Assembly: GCA_008000375.1 (NCBI GenBank) | Contig: SMOI01000005.1 | Span: 31,030 to 95,029, forward strand | Length of the DNA: 64,000 bases | From: Poteriospumella lacustris | Taxonomy: Eukaryota; Sar; Chrysophyceae; Chromulinales; Dinobryaceae | Reading direction: 5' to 3' | Shown: positions 44,269 to 55,366 of the stretch, one piece after another | Layout of the letters: every line of letters starts with the position of its first letter | Position numbering within the stretch: position 1 is the stretch's first letter | Program-made: the position numbers and the translations under genes | The notes under the pieces: generated by a model | Seen by the model: the letters and a program-made list of their open reading frames with translations, nothing else | The model's database searches: none | What the model was told of the DNA's origin: nothing

Positions 44269-45678
44269 TTACAGTTCAATGATTGAGTCATCTTCATCTT
44301 CTTCAACCAACTCTTCGTCCGAGCCGGTCACTTCGGTCTCGTCTGCGTCGTCATTGCTCTCAAACAAATATTCACGCTGCTGGCGCTCCATCTCCTCGCG
44401 CCGTTGTCGCTCTCTTTCCCTTTGCAACTGCTCCGCCGATAGACTGGCGTCATCAGAAACGGTGGCACTTTCTGGCTGAACTGGATCGGAGGTCGAATCG
44501 GTTGCGCTCCCCGCATCCTTCTTGGGCTTCTCTTCAGCTGGTTTGGACTCTGTCTTCGGCTTACTGGCTCCTTTCTTCTGTCGATCGGTCGATGTTGTCT
44601 TCTGGGCTTTACGTTTCGTATCTTCCTTAACTGGTTCTTCTTCGTCCGCGTTGAGCGACGCTTTCTTACTTCCCTTTGATGCCTCCTTTGACGCACGGCG
44701 CTTCGCATCTCGCTCCTTCTTAGCCCGTAAATCCTTCAGCTTCATAAGGTGCACGGTGCGATCGGCCTCTCCTTGATAGTCGTATAACGGCGCTGACGCC
44801 GCACTGGAAACAAAAGTATTCAAGTAATCCCACGTGATAGGATGAACCATACTTTGATAATGAGTTCCATTTCGCAAGGCGTGCACTTTCAAAGCAAAGT
44901 AATCGGCAGGCATTCCATCCGGGTCTTCGAAGGTCATGCGATACTTGGAAGCATCGGCCACTGCAAACTTCATCTTCGGATACGCTTGAACCAATCGTTG
45001 CTCCAATTGAGATGTAGTAGATGTAAATTTAGTGCCTTTGATCAGCAAAATGCACGTTGGCGTGATGTCGCGGTCATCATAAACAACGTTTTTAGAAAAC
45101 TGGCAGTGTTGCGCCAAATGCTGATCTGACTTCACCACGGTAGCCTTCGGGGATAGGGAGTCTTCCACTGATTTCTTGAACGTTTTAGCATTTACAAGAT
45201 GCGTTGGGTGGATTTGCACTGCTTTCGTCCAAGGAGCGGTGCCAAAGATGGTGGGTTTCCAGTCTTTCTTCAGCTTGAAACGATCCCACAGAGTCTTTCC
45301 ACTGGGCAACACTTGGGAGCAGTTGACAGTGGCAAAGTTGATAGAGTTTCCTTTAATGACATGAAGCTCTGAAAATACTGCCGGTGCAGATCCAGTTCCC
45401 TTGTCGCAGTAAAACAAATGGGGAGTATCGCTGAAGAAGGCATCCTTCAGCACCTCTGGATCAGCATTAACCAATTTTTTCATTGATGGCGGGGCAGAAC
45501 GATACGCTAAAAATCCGACAATTCCTGAAATGATCACGATAACCGTTGCGATCTGGCGATACAACGATTTACCAAAGATCAACGCAAGGACGGCTCCAAT
45601 GCCGGCCGCCGATCCTTCCTGATCATTGGACTTTTTTATCCGTACATTCGACTTTCTTTCTTGCACTTTGGGAGCCAT
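44269..45678 (-). CDS. Single-pass membrane protein with folded domain and charged C-terminus
   Basis: A single exon of 469 residues from the ATG at 45678 (MAPKVQERK); upstream in-frame codons are non-ATG. A basic N-terminus is followed by one transmembrane helix at about residues 40-60 (IATVIVIISGIVGFLAYR). Residues 75-330 form a folded region with strands such as FATVNCSQVLPSGKTLW, PTIFGTAPW and PTCILLIKGTKF, which could be thioredoxin-like, although no CxxC is present. The final 140 residues are a highly charged Lys/Glu-rich, probably coiled-coil tail (QLQRERERQRREEMERQ) ending in acidic repeats. I do not recognise the family; ER membrane placement is a guess. Confidence 0.7.
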   Translation of the reverse strand: MAPKVQERKSNVRIKKSNDQEGSAAGIGAVLALIFGKSLYRQIATVIVIISGIVGFLAYRSAPPSMKKLVNADPEVLKDAFFSDTPHLFYCDKGTGSAPAVFSELHVIKGNSINFATVNCSQVLPSGKTLWDRFKLKKDWKPTIFGTAPWTKAVQIHPTHLVNAKTFKKSVEDSLSPKATVVKSDQHLAQHCQFSKNVVYDDRDITPTCILLIKGTKFTSTTSQLEQRLVQAYPKMKFAVADASKYRMTFEDPDGMPADYFALKVHALRNGTHYQSMVHPITWDYLNTFVSSAASAPLYDYQGEADRTVHLMKLKDLRAKKERDAKRRASKEASKGSKKASLNADEEEPVKEDTKRKAQKTTSTDRQKKGASKPKTESKPAEEKPKKDAGSATDSTSDPVQPESATVSDDASLSAEQLQRERERQRREEMERQQREYLFESNDDADETEVTGSDEELVEEDEDDSIIEL

Positions 45679-45997
45679 GGCTTTGAATATTGCTTTTCTG
45701 AAAGATACTCTTAACCCGTCAGATTCAAGGATTCGCAAATATAAAAACTAGTGTGAAAAGCGCGACGAAAGAAGCAAAGTGAAGTGCGAGAGATTCTTCA
45801 TCTTTCTGTGGATGGATTCGTAGACCCCAGACCAAATCTGTGTGTCTAGATGTGGGGGCCGTCCTCGGCCACTTGCACAAAGGCACTTCATTGCCTAACT
45901 TGAAACTTACTTACATGTGCAAACATTACCATAAGGAAATTAAGTTTAGAGAAGTAAGCCCCCTGCACAGAGAGTGCAGACGCGGTTCGAATCATTC
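45679..45997. other. Intergenic region
   Basis: About 320 bp with several short inverted repeats such as GGCCGTCCTCGGCC (45858-45871) and a CTGCACAGAGAGTGCAG hairpin (45963-45979). No tRNA fold was found despite a GGTTCGAATC at 45983-45992. Confidence 0.4.
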
Positions 45998-48900
45998 TCA
46001 GGTAGTCAAGTAGTACTTGAGACAACGGACATGATCCTTCATCTCAGGTTCCACAATAGCCTCACATAACAACCCCAAATGATGACGAAGCATTCGTATA
46101 TTTCCACCACAGGCAAGCATATTGGCAGTGTTTTTCTTGTCGGTCATCATAGCCTCCGCCTCGTCCCTACCCTGCCCATCGTCCCGCAAATACGATAGAA
46201 TGTACACCCCAAACAATCGAATTTCTTGCAAGATTTTGTCCACACAAATGCGAAGCATCACGGCTGAATTCAACGAGAAATCCGCAAAATCCAGTGTTTG
46301 CATTCCTCGTTCCGTTGATGTTCCGTAGAAACTTGCTCGATGTAGATCAGCGGCATACCCTTGTGTCAGTTGCAACAACCGATGCAAACCATCGGTCGCT
46401 TGTTCTTGCATCCCTTGAAAATAGCGACGTGTCAGTGTCATATGGCGGTCGTTGAAATAGCGCAAGAACGATTGTACGACATGCAGCATTTCAAACAGCT
46501 GCAAATGCAACAGACGGGCTCCCTCTTGACGCTTGTCCATTAGCTTCGGGGACCTTCGCATTTCAATGGAAATGATGCGATAGACGGCCATCAGTTGCGC
46601 AATTTCGAGGTATCTCCGTGTGTAAGTAGACACCAAGCTCAACATGCGCTTGCTGAAAAACACGCGCAATGCCGGTGGCACTTGGAAATCAATCACAAGC
46701 GAATGTAAGCGATGATTGGCGACCAGGGGCCATAACGCATGGGTCTCTGATAACGCACGGAAATAACGATCTTCATCGACATCGGTGGTGTGACGCTGGA
46801 AATAGTAGCGCGCAGAACGAAACAATCCATGTACACGACTGTGTAAACGGCTTGATGCATCTCGTAGGGCCTCGGTAAACGCTACATTCGACCACAAGTC
46901 TTCCTCTTGATGTTGTGGCAACAATGGACGACCACGTTGATCATTATTGCGACGATAGGCCACGGGTGCTGCAGTAATTCGTTGCCATGCTTGTTCCACG
47001 AGATAAATGCAGGCATCAAACAAGAAGGAACTACATCGTGTGGGAGACATGAGGAAAAACTCTTGCATCGCGGATAAATACGTCACCAAATCATGTTTCA
47101 GGACCATTCGTCTGGCTAACGCTGCATTGGCTGAATTGAATTGAGCCATTTCGCGTGCGTATATGGCCAGTGATAAACCTTGAAAATAGGAAACAAACCC
47201 TCCATAGCGGGGCATCACTCGATGTGATAAAATACAATGCAGAACACCATCCATGGAGAAGGCTTCACGAGATTTCGACAGCAAATGCAACGATTGCATC
47301 ATAGCCGACTGTTGAACCGACGTGATGGCAGAAATATCCACCACTTCATGGGCCAAGGCGGTCAAGAGAAGAGAAACAGGAAGTGACGAGCTTAACTGCT
47401 GCATGAATTGCTCCGTTACCATGGCTTCTTCCAGTCCAAAGACACGAAGCGATGCACGGAAACGTCCAATCAATGTCTCCGATACTCCTTTATTGGTTTT
47501 CGGTGGAATCAAATTGTCTTCTGGTTGGATAGACTCCAGCGCAATCATGGGCTGGTACGCTGGAATGGGAGGGAACTCCGTCGCGATGGAGACGGGTGAC
47601 TCGTTTGCCAGCGCTCTCTTCGAAGGAGACTCCGGTGGTGATGCAATGGGCACAACGGACTCCGTGGTCGTGGCAGTGATCGGTAATTCCGCTGCGTTGC
47701 TGATGCTATCCGGCAGAGCAGACTTTGTCGATGATGTCACAACAACCGTCGATTCCGATGCCGACGCTGAAGCTGACGACGATGGTGCCGTTGTATCCGT
47801 CATTGTTGTATCCATCGCAATACCAGTCGATACTGCTGGTGATTGTGTCTGCAATATCGCAGCCATCGACTCCGACGAAGACCCTTTTGGGGGCCGTGAT
47901 TTCCTTTCTCGTTTCGTCGATGCACGTGACTCGCCATTCTCAATCGCAGCAATCTCTTTATGGCTTTCGCTGGACTCTTGCGGAGTTGCAGCTATTGATT
48001 GCTGCTCCGCCGACATATACAAGAACAACGGGCACTTTGGGTTGGAATAAAGCCCAGCCAACTGCTTCCGAGCTCTTTTGATGCGTTTTAAGCGGCGGAT
48101 CTGCCAAACAGCTTTCGCTTTCCGTCGCTCGACAGCAGCTTGAAGCCGCTCGTATTTATCCTGCAGGGCTTTCTTTGCGTCTTCCACTTGATTACGTTCC
48201 AAGATCTTTTCCGTGCCCAACGGTGACGTTGCAATGACGTTATCCTCGGTGGTATCCTCGGTGGGCATCGTCGTGCTATCTCTGTCCTTGGAGCTGGCTT
48301 TCACCGCGATAGCGATGCTTTCGGCTGCTGAAATTTCTCGATTACGAAGGGCCTCATCTTCTTGCAATACCACTTCTTTTTGTTTCAGCGATCTTGGCAT
48401 CGGAAGGGTTGCAGGTAAATGATGAAGATTGACCGTTTGGGTGGAGGAGAACGGTGTGGTCAGCTCCAGCAGTGATTTATTCATATCCGCTTGCAGTCGA
48501 TCGCGTTTGGAAGATAAACGATACGTTGCGGTGGATGATGTCAAGACTTCTGCTTCACGGATGATTTCAGGCGGGAAAAAGTCTGTTGGATTCGCCAACG
48601 TCATCGTCGGGTCCAAAATCGAACTGATCCAACTCTGTTGTGGTTTGATTCGGGCTGCCTGTTGTTGTACTGGTGCTCCTGCTTCCAGACTTTCGAGAAG
48701 ACTGCTCATTTCATTTTCGTTTATTGAACTAGGCGACAGCAATATCTTGGACCACAACAAGCGCAGATCGATTCCACGTAGATTTACTTCTTGGTCATTC
48801 TCCAATGGAATTGCGGAAGAGTCGTACAATCGATTGGCCTGATTGCCACCCAATAAAAGCGGATCACTCACTTGATGAAAAATATTGTGCAACATCAGAT

Positions 48901-49516
48901 AACGTGCAAACTCAACGCTGATTCGTGGCGTTGCACCTGTTGCCACAGGAAAGAGTTGCAGCGAGGGAAGGCAAAAGATGCCCTGACAACTCTCGTATGC
49001 AACCTTAAATAAGTGACCCAAATGTTGAACCAAATCATATCCTGCAGGAAATCGGTACCAGTAATCCTGAGAACAGTATATTCTCAAGGCCAGGTGATCG
49101 AATTCTCTCAAGGTACCCCGTTCGTATGCATTCAGCAAACTATCGTTCGCGACAATGAAAAATAAAGTTTTTGTGAGCCCAGTCTGAGTGGAAGTCGATT
49201 GAATCACTCTTGCCATGGCATAAAAACCATTAACCTTAGAAAGGTGTGCATCTATCGAGGAATCGATCATACTCAACCACACTTTCATGGTGTTTGCAAG
49301 CAACAAGATGAACTCGTCCGTAGAACTTCCCAGTAGGTTGTCAACTGCGACATTTATGAAATGCCTCATGATGAAAATTTCACGAAATTGTTCGATGTAG
49401 CCTTGCCAGCCGGACTCCTTCGCCAATATTCGGGTATGGCGATAGGGATCATCCAGACAAATCGAAGAACTTTCGACGCCTTTCACGGCATGTAGCAAAT
49501 CCGCAGAAGAAACCAT
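45998..49516 (-). CDS. Gamma-tubulin complex component-like protein (GCP5/GCP6 type)
   Basis: A single 3.5 kb exon encodes 1,172 residues. The N-terminal ~300 residues and the C-terminal ~450 residues are helical and resemble the two Grip (GCP) domains that nucleate microtubules with gamma-tubulin. For example, the middle has SMDGVLHCILSHRVMPRYGG, and the C-terminal part has the family's helix containing LHLQLFEMLHVVQSFLRYF and then YAADLHRASFY. Between them lies a long disordered insertion (about 330-690) rich in Ser, Thr, Ala and Glu. A long insertion between GCP halves is typical of GCP6. Similarity is recognised from pattern rather than signature motifs, so the family call is moderate and the paralogue unsure. 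Confidence 0.6.
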   Translation of the reverse strand: MVSSADLLHAVKGVESSSICLDDPYRHTRILAKESGWQGYIEQFREIFIMRHFINVAVDNLLGSSTDEFILLLANTMKVWLSMIDSSIDAHLSKVNGFYAMARVIQSTSTQTGLTKTLFFIVANDSLLNAYERGTLREFDHLALRIYCSQDYWYRFPAGYDLVQHLGHLFKVAYESCQGIFCLPSLQLFPVATGATPRISVEFARYLMLHNIFHQVSDPLLLGGNQANRLYDSSAIPLENDQEVNLRGIDLRLLWSKILLSPSSINENEMSSLLESLEAGAPVQQQAARIKPQQSWISSILDPTMTLANPTDFFPPEIIREAEVLTSSTATYRLSSKRDRLQADMNKSLLELTTPFSSTQTVNLHHLPATLPMPRSLKQKEVVLQEDEALRNREISAAESIAIAVKASSKDRDSTTMPTEDTTEDNVIATSPLGTEKILERNQVEDAKKALQDKYERLQAAVERRKAKAVWQIRRLKRIKRARKQLAGLYSNPKCPLFLYMSAEQQSIAATPQESSESHKEIAAIENGESRASTKRERKSRPPKGSSSESMAAILQTQSPAVSTGIAMDTTMTDTTAPSSSASASASESTVVVTSSTKSALPDSISNAAELPITATTTESVVPIASPPESPSKRALANESPVSIATEFPPIPAYQPMIALESIQPEDNLIPPKTNKGVSETLIGRFRASLRVFGLEEAMVTEQFMQQLSSSLPVSLLLTALAHEVVDISAITSVQQSAMMQSLHLLSKSREAFSMDGVLHCILSHRVMPRYGGFVSYFQGLSLAIYAREMAQFNSANAALARRMVLKHDLVTYLSAMQEFFLMSPTRCSSFLFDACIYLVEQAWQRITAAPVAYRRNNDQRGRPLLPQHQEEDLWSNVAFTEALRDASSRLHSRVHGLFRSARYYFQRHTTDVDEDRYFRALSETHALWPLVANHRLHSLVIDFQVPPALRVFFSKRMLSLVSTYTRRYLEIAQLMAVYRIISIEMRRSPKLMDKRQEGARLLHLQLFEMLHVVQSFLRYFNDRHMTLTRRYFQGMQEQATDGLHRLLQLTQGYAADLHRASFYGTSTERGMQTLDFADFSLNSAVMLRICVDKILQEIRLFGVYILSYLRDDGQGRDEAEAMMTDKKNTANMLACGGNIRMLRHHLGLLCEAIVEPEMKDHVRCLKYYLTT

Positions 49517-49951
49517 TTCACTTTCTCTTACTTATCCATGTTCTATTCACAAAGGCTATAAACAACAGGACACATGTCTTGTGTTTTACCTGTTCAAATG
49601 GTCCAAAGTCCAAAGGCAACACGAAAAGACCTGAAAATCGACGGGTTTGAATCGATAGCGTCCTTGTACATAAAATGGTCTTCACATGACATAGTATATA
49701 TTGTCTCATTGTGGACAGTTTGTGCGCTGCTGTTGCATTGACGAGGCGACGAGGCGACGATGGCCGCAATCCCAAAATCGATGACCTTTCGTCGCCGCCG
49801 ATTCCTCAATGCATTCGAGGAAAAGGTCTTCTAACCACAATCAATTTGGAATCCAACGACATCACACTTCGCGATTAGTACCGTGGTCGAAAGTTAACCA
49901 TTTCTGCTTTTTGCACTTTGGTGGTCGTTCAAGTGGTATTTGCGGTGTAAA
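49517..49951. promoter_or_regulatory. Shared region between GCP-like (-) and TAF5 (+) genes
   Basis: A 435-bp gap between divergent starts. It contains a GACGAGGCGACGAGGCGACGATGG direct repeat unit at about 49740-49763 and no gene. Confidence 0.4.
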
Positions 49952-52775
49952 ATGAGCCATCCTGAGACGGAGCTCCATTCCTCTGAGACAGTGAACGTTG
50001 TTCCCAGTGTTGACCATTTCTCATCTTCGTCATCTCTTCCCAAGTTCTCCTTTGAAAGCGGTGACTCAGCTGGCATCGATCGACTTGTTCGAGACTATCT
50101 ATTAGCGAAAGGGTACGGAACCGCAGCATCGGCCATGGAAAAGGAGATTGAAAATCGACAAGAGGGAAAGAATGGAGCTGGGCAGCAATCGGCAGTTGAC
50201 GTGCTAGTCAATACTACCATGGCAAAGACTTCCGGTTCTCAACAAAAGATGGACGGGATCAATTTGGTGGAAGCGATTTATATCAAGGCTCTTCATGACA
50301 ACGATTTCAACTTGTATGTCACTGAGCTTAATGACTTCAGTTCCTGGGCTTTGGGCTCTCTCCATATCGTGAAAAACTATTTATTAGCCGTTCTGTTTGC
50401 CATGTTTTGCCATTGGTAAGTTCTCTCTCGGGTGTTTAATGATGATGGGCCATGAACTAAACGGGATCACCGTCTGTTTCTCTTTGTCAGTTACGTCGCC
50501 ATGATCCGAAATGGGAACGTCGCACCTGCGCAGAAGCTCTTCTCCTGCTATCGGGAGTATTTTAATCATTCGTTTGGACCTGAGTTGCATCGACTTGCAT
50601 TGCTGCACAGCGCTGATCAACTGGAAGACATCGAATTCCTCACCAACAACAGTTTCGTGTAAGTTTCGTCCCTCCCCCTACGCTGCTCTACCGTCTCACA
50701 TCCCTGATTCCTTGGTCTATCAATCTATCTTTAGCAAATCTCTGTTAAAGGATAAGTTCAAGGTGTTGATGAGCCCTTTGGCTTTGCAACTCGCTTCGCA
50801 GAAACTACGTCAAGACAATTTGGTGATGCTGGCTACCATCATCAATCAAAAGGTTGTTTTCGAGAAACTGGAACCCGTAGACCCATCGATCGTAGAGTCT
50901 GATGATCGTGAAAGCTGGAGTCTGATATCGTTGCCTGGATATCATCCGGGTAAGTGGTAGTCGTTGCATATTCTCTTGTATAGCCGGCCGTGTTTGAACA
51001 GGACGAGATTGTTGGCTACCTACAGAATCACTGGCGGAACAGGAGACCACGAAACTAGTACTCGGTGTGGCTGGTATGGGTGATGTAGCTAAATTTTGGA
51101 AGGAGCGAAGCGCATTGTTTGGAGACATCGAATTCCCGGATGTCACCCACGACCATTTGTTGGAAGTTTGGAGCTCGAAATTGATTCGCCCGCACGGCAT
51201 CTTGAAGAAATGTGCCCGTATGGATGGCAGTATTCCTGATGCTTCCAATCAACATACGTTGGATCAATGTATTCAACGAGCTGGCCATGCATTCTCGAAA
51301 TTAGCTTCCACTGCCGCTTCAACTATCGGCAATAGCAACGGTGATGTGTTTGCTGCTCCATCCGCTGCAGCTTCATCCTTGAACGACGATGGCTACATTC
51401 CTGGCAAGTATGGAGACACGTTGAATCCATCTATTATCTGTGCCACGATTAGCAATGCGTACGATCATTTGACGTCGATGGATATTTCGCCGTCGGTGAA
51501 TCAAATTGCCACGGCGCATCACGACAGCATCGTGCGGGTTTGGCGTGTGAATCAAACACCCGAAGAACAAAGTAAATTCCCATGGTTTGGACGCAACCTA
51601 CCTGCTCCCCAAGAATGGGAAATGAATCAAATTCTTCCGGTGCCGGAGAATGCACACGATGAACAGCAGTCGCAGAATGGCAATCGGTCCGTCACTGGTG
51701 GTAGTACCGTCGGTAGCAGCCGAACTGCCAACACAGCTTCGAAGCCAACGGGATATCCGTGTTTGGAATTTGTGGGCCATAGTATGCCCGTTTACTCCGT
51801 CGCACAGAGTCCCTGCGAACGCTTCGTGCTTTCGGCCAGTGCCGATGAAACGATTCGCGCGTGGGATACAGCCGTGGTACAATGTGTCGGCAAGTATCAT
51901 TGTTTCTCCACTCCGTGGCATGTTCGTAGCAGCCCCATTGACGCGTATTATTTCGCCGCCGGTCATGCGGATCGCACGGTGTCGGTATATGGCATGGATC
52001 GAGAAGCACCGATTCGTTTGATGACAGGGCACACCAGCGATGTAAATGTGGTGGCATGGCATGGTAATGGGGTGCTGCTGGCCTCAGGTAGTGATGACCG
52101 TAGTGCCCGTCTTTGGGATATTCGTTCTGCGAAAAGTGCGCGAATTTTCCATCATTGCAATGCACCTATTACTGCCCTTCAATTATCAAGCTTGGGTACT
52201 CTTCTCGCGGCCGGAACCGACGAAGGCAAAATCTATGTCTGGGACATTCGTACTAGTCGTCAATTGGCTATTCTACATGGACACAACGATGAAGTTACTT
52301 CCTTGTCCTTTTCACAAGACCGAAACCAGGCGCTATGTTCAGGAGCCTTGGATTGTTCTGTCCGTGTTTGGGATCTACGAGTGGCGTTGGAGACAGCGTA
52401 TCATTCTCCCACCACACAAGCGTCCGCGTCGCTGCCATTCGACTATTCGGTCTGTGTCTTGAAAGCAACGAATGCATATTTCACCAAGGCATGTCCGGTC
52501 TATCACGTGGGTTATACTGACAAAGGAATGGTGTACTGTGGTGGTATGTACAGCGCTGCGACAGCTTCGGGTAAGTCATCGTTCTCATTTTTCCGTGCGC
52601 TATTTACAAAATACGGGGTGAACTAACTTGTCGATGTGTGTCTGATGAAAACATAGCCATTCGCGAGAAAAATGTCACCGAAAACAGCACTGCCGTGGCA
52701 GAGCAAATGTTGATCAAGTCGTTTGGTATGTCCTCCGTCATTCCAACGAAAACCGTGACCTCGTCGATGTTGTAG
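49952..52775 (+). CDS. TAF5: Transcription initiation factor TFIID subunit 5
   Basis: Five exons (49952-50415, 50491-50658, 50735-50949, 51002-52570, 52657-52775) with introns of 75, 76, 52 and 86 nt join in phase to 844 residues. TAF5 is a core scaffold of TFIID, and of SAGA in some lineages. In order: a LisH motif (about residues 43-75, IDRLVRDYLLAKGYGTAAS), the TAF5 N-terminal NTD2 domain (about 108-270, including FFNHSFGPELHRLALLHSAD-type helices split by two introns), a linker, and a WD40 propeller (about 535-780). Propeller landmarks are GHSMPVYSVAQSP, TGHTSDVNVVAWHGNG, LASGSDDRSARLWDIRS and HGHNDEVTSLSFSQD. The last short exon adds a polar tail. The Ser-rich N-terminus before LisH is disordered. 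Confidence 0.93.
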
Positions 52776-52861
52776 ACAACCCTACTCCTGTGTCGTCGGT
52801 GGTAGTAGAACTGTAATCTATCCTCCCTGTAGGTTGGGTGTAAGTGTGTATCTTTGCTGTG

Positions 52862-53880
52862 TCATTGTCCGTCTGTCAATTGCCGAGACTTGGTGATTTT
52901 TTCATGCAGAAAGAACTCTGCTTTGCCCCATGACGTATCACACGTATCTTGAACCAACAGAAGAAAGTCACCGTGAGGATCATCCAATGGACTCGAAAAT
53001 GTTACCACGTGTGTTCCTTCCGCACAGGCACAGAAACATTTCGACAATTCTGATTTCATGGTAGTTGAAAAGGCTGTCCAATGAAGGAATATAAAGGTCC
53101 CATCCGTCCAATAGGTATTGACACAGAAATCGTCCTCAATCCATTCGATTCTGCAGTCGCGAATTCGCGATGGTAAGTTTTGGGAGAGTTTTTCCCATCG
53201 TACCATTCGCCGTTCACCTCTCTCTAACAATGAGGCCACAAGTTCAATGCCAATCACTTTACTAAAGGTTCCAATGAATGCTGCGGTATAAACCTGAGAA
53301 ACGCATGGACAGTCACATTTTGGAAAAAACAAAGAGAGGTATCGAGACGGCTTACCAAGGTTCCAACGCCACAACCCAAATCATAAAAACGTCCACCATC
53401 CTTAGCGCCATAAACGGAGACAAGTTTTAAATACATAGTCGCAAAAATTTCGTGATCTAACTCTCCATAGGCGAAGTTTTCTCCGTGATAACCTTTCTCG
53501 CCTCTTTCTTTCAACGACACACGACTTCCTCTCTCCAATGAGTGCTTATCATACATTTCTGGAATGGTATTTCTGGCGAGAGCCAAACCATCTGAACTAA
53601 TATACTTTACTTCATGGAATAGTGTTACCATAATCTCCTTTAATGTGTCAAGAGTGATCTCCAAATTCATCGGATAGGGCTGTTCTTCGGTCGGCATGGT
53701 TTTTCGGTTAGCAATTTCAAGTATTTTGCTCCAACGACTTGCAACACCTGGTTTGCAAGCGGCAACCGCTTGAGTTACCCGTTCTCTTGCTTCGGCATTA
53801 TCAAGAACTTGTTCCAGGGTTGTAAGGGGAGGCGGAGGCTCCGCTGGAACGACTTTCTTTTTCGACCGAAAGTTTCCCAT
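52862..53880 (-). CDS. DOT1-like SAM methyltransferase with apparent N-myristoylation signal
   Basis: Two exons (53880-53356, 53293-52862; 62-nt phase-0 intron) give 318 residues. The core resembles the DOT1 fold: a helical lead with YGELDHEIFATMYLKL, motif I FYDLGCGVGTLVYTAAF (DLGSGVGQ in DOT1), an acidic loop IGIELVASLLERGERRM and a later strand IFLHWTAF at the place of the DOT1 NNFAF motif. The Asn of that motif is not kept. The protein begins MGNFRSKKK, a close match to the N-myristoyltransferase consensus (G2, S6, basic 7-9), which would target it to membranes rather than chromatin. The substrate may therefore not be histone H3 K79. The gene ends 86 bp from the TAF5 stop (tail to tail). 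Confidence 0.7.
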
Positions 53881-54257
53881 TTGTTCAGATATTCATACCT
53901 TTCCAATTGAATAGCCAAGAACACTTCAGTACAAGACTTTTATCCTTTCCCAAGAGCCAGATTTCCCCTGTTGTAGTTCATTACCAGTCAACATACGTTT
54001 GTGGACCGTTGTCAAAAAGGCCAAGAAGAAGAAAGAGTGCACGATGCAACGGACGTTTCATTTCGACATTTCGACTGGAAACGAAGCGTTACATTTTTGA
54101 CAACCACTTCCACTTCGTTGGACATTCAAAAGTGCCATTGGTATGGTTTGATGGTTTTGTGGTTTGATATTCGTGGAGGACTTGCGCCATTGCACAAATC
54201 GTCCGTGAAATCGATTTACCTGATAATCAGCAATATACAAGGAAATTGAAAGCGACC
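53881..54257. promoter_or_regulatory. Shared region between two methyltransferase genes
   Basis: These 377 bp lie between the divergent starts of the DOT1-like enzyme and EEF1AKMT1 and probably form a bidirectional promoter. No ORF of substance. Confidence 0.4.
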
Positions 54258-54965
54258 ATGGCGACTTCGAACACAGCTTTGTTTTTGAAAAACTTCGAAG
54301 AGAAGGCGGAATTCAACCAGTATTGGTACTCGCAAATTACCATCGATCGCATCGTTGAGGAGGTTGTTCGTATGGGAGGTCGAGTAGGATTTCTATCGAC
54401 CCCATCTCTGTACTTTGCGCTGCCTGAGTCCGTTCGAGAGCATTGTTACGTATTTGATGTAAGCAGCTTTGTTCACTTGAGGTAAACACCGTGCAGTGGT
54501 GTAACGTGGGTCATTGATGATTCAGATCGACGAAGTATGGAAGGATGATCGCGGATTTGTCTATTATGACTTCAACAAACCAGAGGACGTCCGTCAAGAG
54601 TTGCATCAAACCTTTGATATGGTGGTAGTGGATCCGCCCTTCATCACCGAGGAGGTCTGGAGAAAATACGGAACTACTTGCAAGCTTTTGCTCAAGGAAG
54701 GTGTAGAAGAAACCGGTATTCCAAAAGGAAAGGCTATTTTGACTACCATCAATGAGAATAAGGATCTGTTGAAGGAGTTGTTCAATGCGGAGCCTACGGT
54801 ATGCCTCGAGTTGCGTTTGAGCCATGTTCTAGCTGACCTGTCATTATTTTGAATATGTAGGCTTTTCTTCCGTCTATTCCGAACTTGGTTTATCAGTACA
54901 ATCTGTACACAAACTACCCAGCGGTCTGCTTTGAGCGCAAAAATCATGAAATTCCTGACTTCTAG
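54258..54965 (+). CDS. EEF1AKMT1: eEF1A lysine methyltransferase 1 (N6AMT2)
   Basis: Three exons (54258-54458, 54526-54798, 54861-54965) with introns of 67 and 62 nt encode 192 residues. The first ATG is at 54258; the in-frame TTG upstream is not a start. In yeast and human the enzyme methylates a lysine of translation elongation factor 1A. Family features: FNQYWYSQITIDRIVEEV near the N-terminus, RVGFLSTPSLYFALP, YYDFNKPEDVRQEL, the catalytic-site tetrapeptide DPPF in FDMVVVDPPFITEEVWRKY, and a C-terminal NLVYQYNLYTNYPAVCF. The length fits (human about 214). Confidence 0.9.
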
Positions 54966-55366
54966 CGGTGCAAGCTAATATATGCTTTGGAATAGTGGTT
55001 CGCATGGTATCAGATGCCGTCGATGTTTGAATGATTACCACAGTGGATCCTTGTCTATATGTGTGCGAATTCGGTGTTGAACTTGATCAACTGCGTGTAA
55101 ATACCATGACTGACAACATTCTGGTTACTTTCCCTTCCTTTTTTTAGAAAAGGGCAAAAAAACACCAACCTATTATAAAATGTGACTGTCCGAATCAGTG
55201 ATCAACCAATATAAGCTTTGAGAACTCAACCTTTCTATTCAGCAATTACAAAAGAAGGACATAGCAATTTCGTTCGTTCGGGGCTAGTATGCTCATCAAC
55301 CACAAAACATAGGCAGCCGACCAATGCATTTCATTCTACCTATCGACTATTCTGTTCTCAACTCAT
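54966..55366. other. Intergenic region between convergent genes
   Basis: This 400-bp, A/T-rich stretch separates EEF1AKMT1 and ACP. An A-rich tract (55145-55165) and TATTATAAAATG (55170-55181) are the only features seen. Confidence 0.4.

Noticed and set aside
45983-45992. GGTTCGAATC, resembling a tRNA T-loop
   Set aside because: The flanking bases do not pair into a T-stem and no acceptor or anticodon stem can be drawn.
47322-48050. 242-codon plus-strand ORF within the GCP-like gene
   Set aside because: It is antisense to the disordered insertion of the GCP-like protein; the Asp/Ser-rich product mirrors the Ser/Thr codons of the real frame.
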